This document shows positions 5,671 to 8,624 of a DNA stretch of 8,624 nt, piece by piece. Position numbers and translations under genes: made by a program. The DNA is from Collinsella sp. (GTDB taxonomy: Bacteria > Actinomycetota > Coriobacteriia > Coriobacteriales > Coriobacteriaceae). The stretch is taken from NCBI GenBank assembly GCA_031296755.1, contig JAUMMZ010000028.1, positions 1 through 8,624 of the forward strand, written 5' to 3'. Each line of letters opens with the position of its first letter. The stretch's first letter is position 1. The notes beneath the pieces are model-generated. The model did no database searches, was not told the DNA's origin, and saw nothing but the letters and a program-made list of their open reading frames with translations.

Positions 5671-7332
5671 ATGACCAAGCATGTGTTCGTAACCGGTGGC
5701 GTGGTTTCGTCCCTGGGCAAGGGTATCACCGCGGCCTCGCTGGGCCGTCTGCTCAAGTCGCGTGGCTACAAAGTAACGATGCAGAAGGCCGACCCGTATC
5801 TGAACGTCGACCCCGGTACCATGAGCCCGTTCCAGCATGGTGAGGTCTTCGTTACCGAGGATGGTTACGAGTCCGACCTGGACCTGGGTCATTACGAGCG
5901 CTTTATTGATGAGAACCTGACCCGCGATTCCAACTTTACGACCGGTGCCATCTACAAAAGCCTAATCGCCCGCGAGCGTCGCGGCGACTTTTTGGGCGGT
6001 ACCGTGCAGGTGATTCCCCACGTCACCAATGCCATTAAGGACAAGTTCCGCCGCATCGAGGAGCAGACCGGCTCCGATGTAGTCATCACCGAGCTGGGCG
6101 GCACGATTGGCGACATCGAGTCCCAGCCGTTTGTCGAGGCCATCCGTCAGTACCGCAAGGAGGCCGGCCCCGAGAACGTCTGCTACATCCACGTGTCGCT
6201 CGTTCCCTATATCGCCGCCGCCCACGAGGTCAAGACCAAGCCCACACAGCATTCCGTCAAGGAGCTCCGCAGCTTTGGCATCCAGCCCGATATTATCGTG
6301 CTGCGCTCCGACCACCATATCGATGACGCTATCCGCGGAAAGATCGCAAGCTTCTGCGACGTCGACACCGATTGCGTCTTTACCAACGAGGACTGCGCGA
6401 GCATTTACGATGTTCCGCAGCTGCTTGCCGAGCAGGACTTTGACCTGCGCATTTGCGAGCGCCTGGGTCTGGATCCGCGTGAGCGCGACATGAGCGAGTG
6501 GAACGAGTTCCTGCGCAAACAGAATCACGCCAACCATCACGCCGACAAGGTGAAGATCGCCGTCGTGGGCAAGTACACGCAGCTGCCCGATGCGTACCTG
6601 TCGGTTATCGAGGCCCTGCACCATGCGGGCGTCTTCTACGATCGCCATGTGGACGTCCAGCTGGTCGACGGCGAGAGCCTCGACGAGCAGAATGTCTCCG
6701 AGGTTCTGGGCGACGCCTCGGGCATCCTGGTCCCCGGCGGCTTTGGCAAGCGCGCCCTGGAGGGCAAGATCCTCGCGGCCGAGTTTGCCCGTGAGCACAA
6801 GATTCCGTATCTGGGCATTTGCCTGGGTATGCAGGTGGCCGTGTGCGAATTTGCGCGCAATGTCGTCGGCCTTGCCGGCGCCAGCTCCTCCGAGTTCGAT
6901 CCGGACGGCCCGTTTAGCGTCATCGATCTGATGAGCTCGCAGGAGGACGTGACCGAGAAGGGCGGCACCATGCGCCTGGGCGCCTATCCGTGCAAGCTCG
7001 CCGCCGATACCCTTGCTCGCGAGGCATATGGCGAGGAGCTCGTCTACGAGCGTCACCGTCACCGCTTTGAGTTCAACAACGCCTTCCGTGACCAGCTCGA
7101 GGACGCCGGTTTGGTTATCTCGGGTCTGTCGCCCGACGAGCGCCTGGTCGAGATGGTCGAGCTGCCGCGCGACGTGCATCCGTGGTATGTGGCAACCCAG
7201 GCTCATCCCGAGTTCAAGAGCCGCCCGACCAACCCGCAGCCGCTGTTCCGCGAGTTCGTGCGCGCTTCGATCGGCCAGCACGAGGGTGTCGACCGTCTGC
7301 AGGTGACGCCCATGAACCTCGCTACGGACTAA
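5671..7332 (+). CDS. pyrG: CTP synthase
   Basis: CTP synthase makes CTP from UTP using ATP and ammonia from glutamine, the last step of de novo pyrimidine synthesis. This 553-residue protein has both domains. The N-terminal synthetase domain starts with FVTGGVVSSLGKG (P-loop glycines at residues 9-18, Lys17), followed by the KADPYLNVDPGTMSPFQHGEVFVTEDG block and ELGGTIGDIE. The C-terminal class I glutamine amidotransferase domain begins near residue 290. It has the nucleophile Cys384 in GICLGMQ, and His512 and Glu514 in HPEF complete the triad. Allosteric GTP activation is a family property. The length is slightly above the common 535-545 because of a short C-terminal tail. The start is supported by AGGT 8 bases upstream and by the canonical MTKHVFVTGG beginning. 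xerD follows after 2 bases with no terminator between them. Confidence 0.98.
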   Translation: MTKHVFVTGGVVSSLGKGITAASLGRLLKSRGYKVTMQKADPYLNVDPGTMSPFQHGEVFVTEDGYESDLDLGHYERFIDENLTRDSNFTTGAIYKSLIARERRGDFLGGTVQVIPHVTNAIKDKFRRIEEQTGSDVVITELGGTIGDIESQPFVEAIRQYRKEAGPENVCYIHVSLVPYIAAAHEVKTKPTQHSVKELRSFGIQPDIIVLRSDHHIDDAIRGKIASFCDVDTDCVFTNEDCASIYDVPQLLAEQDFDLRICERLGLDPRERDMSEWNEFLRKQNHANHHADKVKIAVVGKYTQLPDAYLSVIEALHHAGVFYDRHVDVQLVDGESLDEQNVSEVLGDASGILVPGGFGKRALEGKILAAEFAREHKIPYLGICLGMQVAVCEFARNVVGLAGASSSEFDPDGPFSVIDLMSSQEDVTEKGGTMRLGAYPCKLAADTLAREAYGEELVYERHRHRFEFNNAFRDQLEDAGLVISGLSPDERLVEMVELPRDVHPWYVATQAHPEFKSRPTNPQPLFREFVRASIGQHEGVDRLQVTPMNLATD

Positions 7333-7334
7333 GG

Positions 7335-8276
7335 GTGCCGGCGAATAAGGAACATACCGAAGCTACTCCCTCGTCGCTCGCCGTGGCGGCGGGGGAGTAT
7401 CTCGATTACCTCGCGGTCGAGCGGGGTTTGGCGCGCAACACGATTGCGGCCTATCGTCGTGACCTGACGACGTACTGCGCCTATCTGGAGCGGGCGGGTA
7501 TTGTGTCTTTTGAAGAGGTGACCCGTCAGGTCGTGGAGGGCTTTGTTGCCGACCGTCGCGATGGGGGCTATTCGGATGCCTCGGTGGAGCGTGCGCTTGC
7601 GGCCGTGAAGGGCCTGCATGCCTTTTTGGTGCGCGATGGGGCTGTAGCCCAAAATCCAACGGCGGCGTTGCGCCTGCCTAAAAAGGCTGAGCGTTTGCCG
7701 GAGTATCTATCGGTGGAGGATGTCTCGGCTCTGCTCGATCAAGACTTCCCCGAGGGCGAGATGGGCTTGCGCGACCATGCCATCTTGGAAGTGCTCTACG
7801 GATGCGGTTTGCGTGTGAGCGAGTTGGTGGGGCTCGATGTGGGCGATATCCATATTGACGATGGCTTTGTACTCGTTCGCGGTAAGGGCTCAAAGGAACG
7901 CCTGTCCCCGCTGGTGGGAAGCGCGGCGCGAGCTCTGATGCTCTATGTAACTGAGGGACGTTCTCGCTTGGCGGCCCATGCCCGCGGAACCGAGACCTCG
8001 GCGGTCTTTTTAAATAAGAACGGACGTCGTCTGTCGCGCCAGGGCATTCATGCCATCTGTGAGCGCTACGGGCGCCAGGTGGGGCTGGTGGGGCTCCATC
8101 CCCATACCTTGCGCCACTCCTTTGCCACCCACATGCTCGCGGGCGGTGCCGACCTGCGTGTGCTGCAGGAGATTTTGGGCCATGCCGATATTTCGACCAC
8201 GCAGGTCTACATGCATGTCGACCGCACGCAACTGACCGAGGTCTATCTGGCGGCGCATCCGCTGGCGCATCGTTAA
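7335..8276 (+). CDS. xerD: Tyrosine recombinase, XerD/XerC type
   Basis: This site-specific recombinase probably resolves chromosome dimers at dif with a partner Xer protein. The 313-residue length is normal. An N-terminal SAM-like core-binding domain covers about residues 18-105, and the catalytic domain about 120-305. All six catalytic positions are present: Arg160 (GLRVSEL), Lys184 (GKGSKER), His257 and Arg260 (HTLRHSFATHML), His283 (LGHADIS) and Tyr292 (TQVYMHV). The GTG at 7335 is chosen because it fits the family N-terminus and begins 2 bases after the pyrG stop. A longer in-frame reading runs back inside pyrG but adds non-homologous sequence. No properly spaced ribosome-binding site is seen, so translation is probably coupled to pyrG. 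XerC, or another Xer-like integrase, is hard to exclude. No phage or integron context is present, favouring a housekeeping role. Confidence 0.88.
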   Translation: MPANKEHTEATPSSLAVAAGEYLDYLAVERGLARNTIAAYRRDLTTYCAYLERAGIVSFEEVTRQVVEGFVADRRDGGYSDASVERALAAVKGLHAFLVRDGAVAQNPTAALRLPKKAERLPEYLSVEDVSALLDQDFPEGEMGLRDHAILEVLYGCGLRVSELVGLDVGDIHIDDGFVLVRGKGSKERLSPLVGSAARALMLYVTEGRSRLAAHARGTETSAVFLNKNGRRLSRQGIHAICERYGRQVGLVGLHPHTLRHSFATHMLAGGADLRVLQEILGHADISTTQVYMHVDRTQLTEVYLAAHPLAHR

Positions 8277-8309
8277 CACATCGCTGGCCTGCATATTTAT
8301 AGGTATTTG

Positions 8310-8379
8310 GGGACGGGCCCCAGATTGCCGCGGCGTGCTTTTGCGCGCGCATGGGCAATCTGGGGCCCGTCCCATTTTT
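8310..8379 (+). terminator. Long perfect inverted repeat after xerD: terminator, possibly REP-like element
   Basis: Twenty bases (8310-8329) pair without mismatch with 8354-8373. Inside is a second helix, GCGTGC/GCGCGC (8333-8338/8343-8348), capped by TTTT. TTTTT follows at 8375-8379, so it should terminate the pyrG-xerD transcript. The arms begin GGGACGGGCCCC, and such long perfect arms are unusual for a plain terminator and more like a dispersed palindromic repeat. Copy number in the genome cannot be judged here. Confidence 0.75.
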
Positions 8380-8471
8380 CGCCACTTGTCGTCGCGGTGG
8401 TGGGCCGCACGTGCCTTGGGTGGGGGAGTTTGGGGGCGATGTGAACGGCGTGTAAAGGGACGTAAAAATCG

Positions 8472-8497
8472 CCTCAAGGTCAACTTGAAGGTTGAGG
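8472..8497. promoter_or_regulatory. Nested dyad resembling a MerR/SoxR-type operator
   Basis: CCTCAA (8472-8477) and TTGAGG (8492-8497) form an outer inverted repeat. TCAACTTGA (8480-8488) is an inner palindrome. CCTCAAGGTCAACTTGAAGG (8472-8491) resembles the SoxR site CCTCAAGTTAACTTGAGG with two extra bases. No regulator gene is visible, and which strand it would control is unclear. Confidence 0.3.
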
Positions 8498-8539
8498 TTC
8501 GCGGGCGTGGTTCTACAGGTGGCATCCCGCTGTTGCTGT

Positions 8540-8559
8540 AAACACAACATATTGTGTTT
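8540..8559. promoter_or_regulatory. Operator-like inverted repeat AAACACAA-N4-TTGTGTTT
   Basis: Two perfect 8-base arms are separated by CATA. The length, symmetry and AT-rich setting fit a dimeric helix-turn-helix repressor site. The family is not identified. Confidence 0.4.
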
Positions 8560-8597
8560 TCGAACATATGCTTGGGGGTGTTTTGCAATATATGGTG

Positions 8598-8624
8598 CTG
8601 TCTCTTATACACATCTCCGAGCCC
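8598..8624 (+). other. Illumina Nextera/Tn5 adapter contamination at the contig end
   Basis: Bases 8598-8616 are the 19-bp hyperactive Tn5 mosaic end (CTGTCTCTTATACACATCT). Bases 8617-8624 (CCGAGCCC) continue into the standard Nextera read-2 side adapter. This is library-preparation sequence, not a genomic transposon end. Genomic sequence stops at about 8597. Confidence 0.98.

Larger units (their letters stand above)
8381..8597. other. Non-coding region with operator-like dyads at the contig end
   Basis: No credible gene is seen in these 217 bases. Base composition shifts from GC-rich to AT-rich after about 8531. The region contains the dyads listed separately and reads like the control region of a plus-strand gene lost beyond the contig end. 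No clear -35/-10 pair was found. Confidence 0.4.

Noticed and set aside
5962..7281. Minus-strand 439-codon frame opposite pyrG
   Set aside because: It is a complementary-strand shadow of a high-GC gene. There is no ribosome-binding site, and pyrG is unambiguous on the other strand.
7335..8276. Phage or integron integrase
   Set aside because: Size, motif spacing and the tight link to pyrG fit a housekeeping Xer recombinase, and no attachment site or mobile-element genes are nearby.
8335..8541. Plus-strand 68-codon frame after xerD
   Set aside because: It begins inside the hairpin loop, and its Lys/Val-rich part is just a translation of the dyad at 8472-8497.
8010..8612. Minus-strand 200-codon reading frame beginning MYKRQ
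   Set aside because: It starts inside the Nextera adapter, crosses the long inverted repeat and runs antisense to xerD. MYKRQ is adapter translation.
8598..8616. Tn5/IS50 transposon end
   Set aside because: The 19-bp mosaic end is the engineered hyperactive version and runs straight into Nextera adapter, so it is a library artefact.

Overview
The window is about 60% GC with strongly G/C-biased third codon positions, and every recognisable gene is on the plus strand. The arcA-arcB-YfcC arginine-catabolism cluster, the DUF1846 gene and the pyrG-xerD pair all fit a high-GC anaerobic gut actinobacterium of the class Coriobacteriia, most likely Collinsella or a close relative. That placement is inferred from protein resemblance and gene order and was not tested by a search. 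The last 27 bases are Illumina Nextera adapter, so the window is the raw end of an assembled contig and true genomic sequence stops at about 8597.

Layout. 1-142: 3' end of arginine deiminase (arcA). 248-1243: catabolic ornithine carbamoyltransferase (arcB). 1244-1390: a terminator-like hairpin and then a large two-part stem-loop. 1391-2869: a YfcC-family membrane transporter, probably the arginine/ornithine exchanger of this pathway. 2870-3170: a 300-base non-coding stretch packed with hairpins, closed by a very strong terminator. 3171-3370: a G/T-rich spacer with a possible G-quadruplex. 3416-4897: a DUF1846 (UPF0371) protein with its own promoter and terminator. 5154-5492: a small winged-helix regulator with its own leader and terminator. 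5671-7332: CTP synthase (pyrG), preceded by a short leader hairpin. 7335-8276: a XerC/XerD-type tyrosine recombinase two bases after pyrG. 8310-8379: a long perfect inverted repeat that also looks like a terminator. 8381-8597: non-coding sequence with operator-like dyads, probably the control region of a gene lost at the contig end.

How the genes work together. arcA and arcB convert arginine to ornithine and carbamoyl phosphate, and the YfcC protein would exchange arginine for ornithine. Carbamate kinase (arcC), which makes the ATP, is not in the window. pyrG and xerD form a tight pair, pairing nucleotide supply with chromosome dimer resolution. The most unusual material lies between the genes: the hairpin-dense segment after the transporter, the hairpin at the probable transcription start of pyrG, and the dyads near the contig end.
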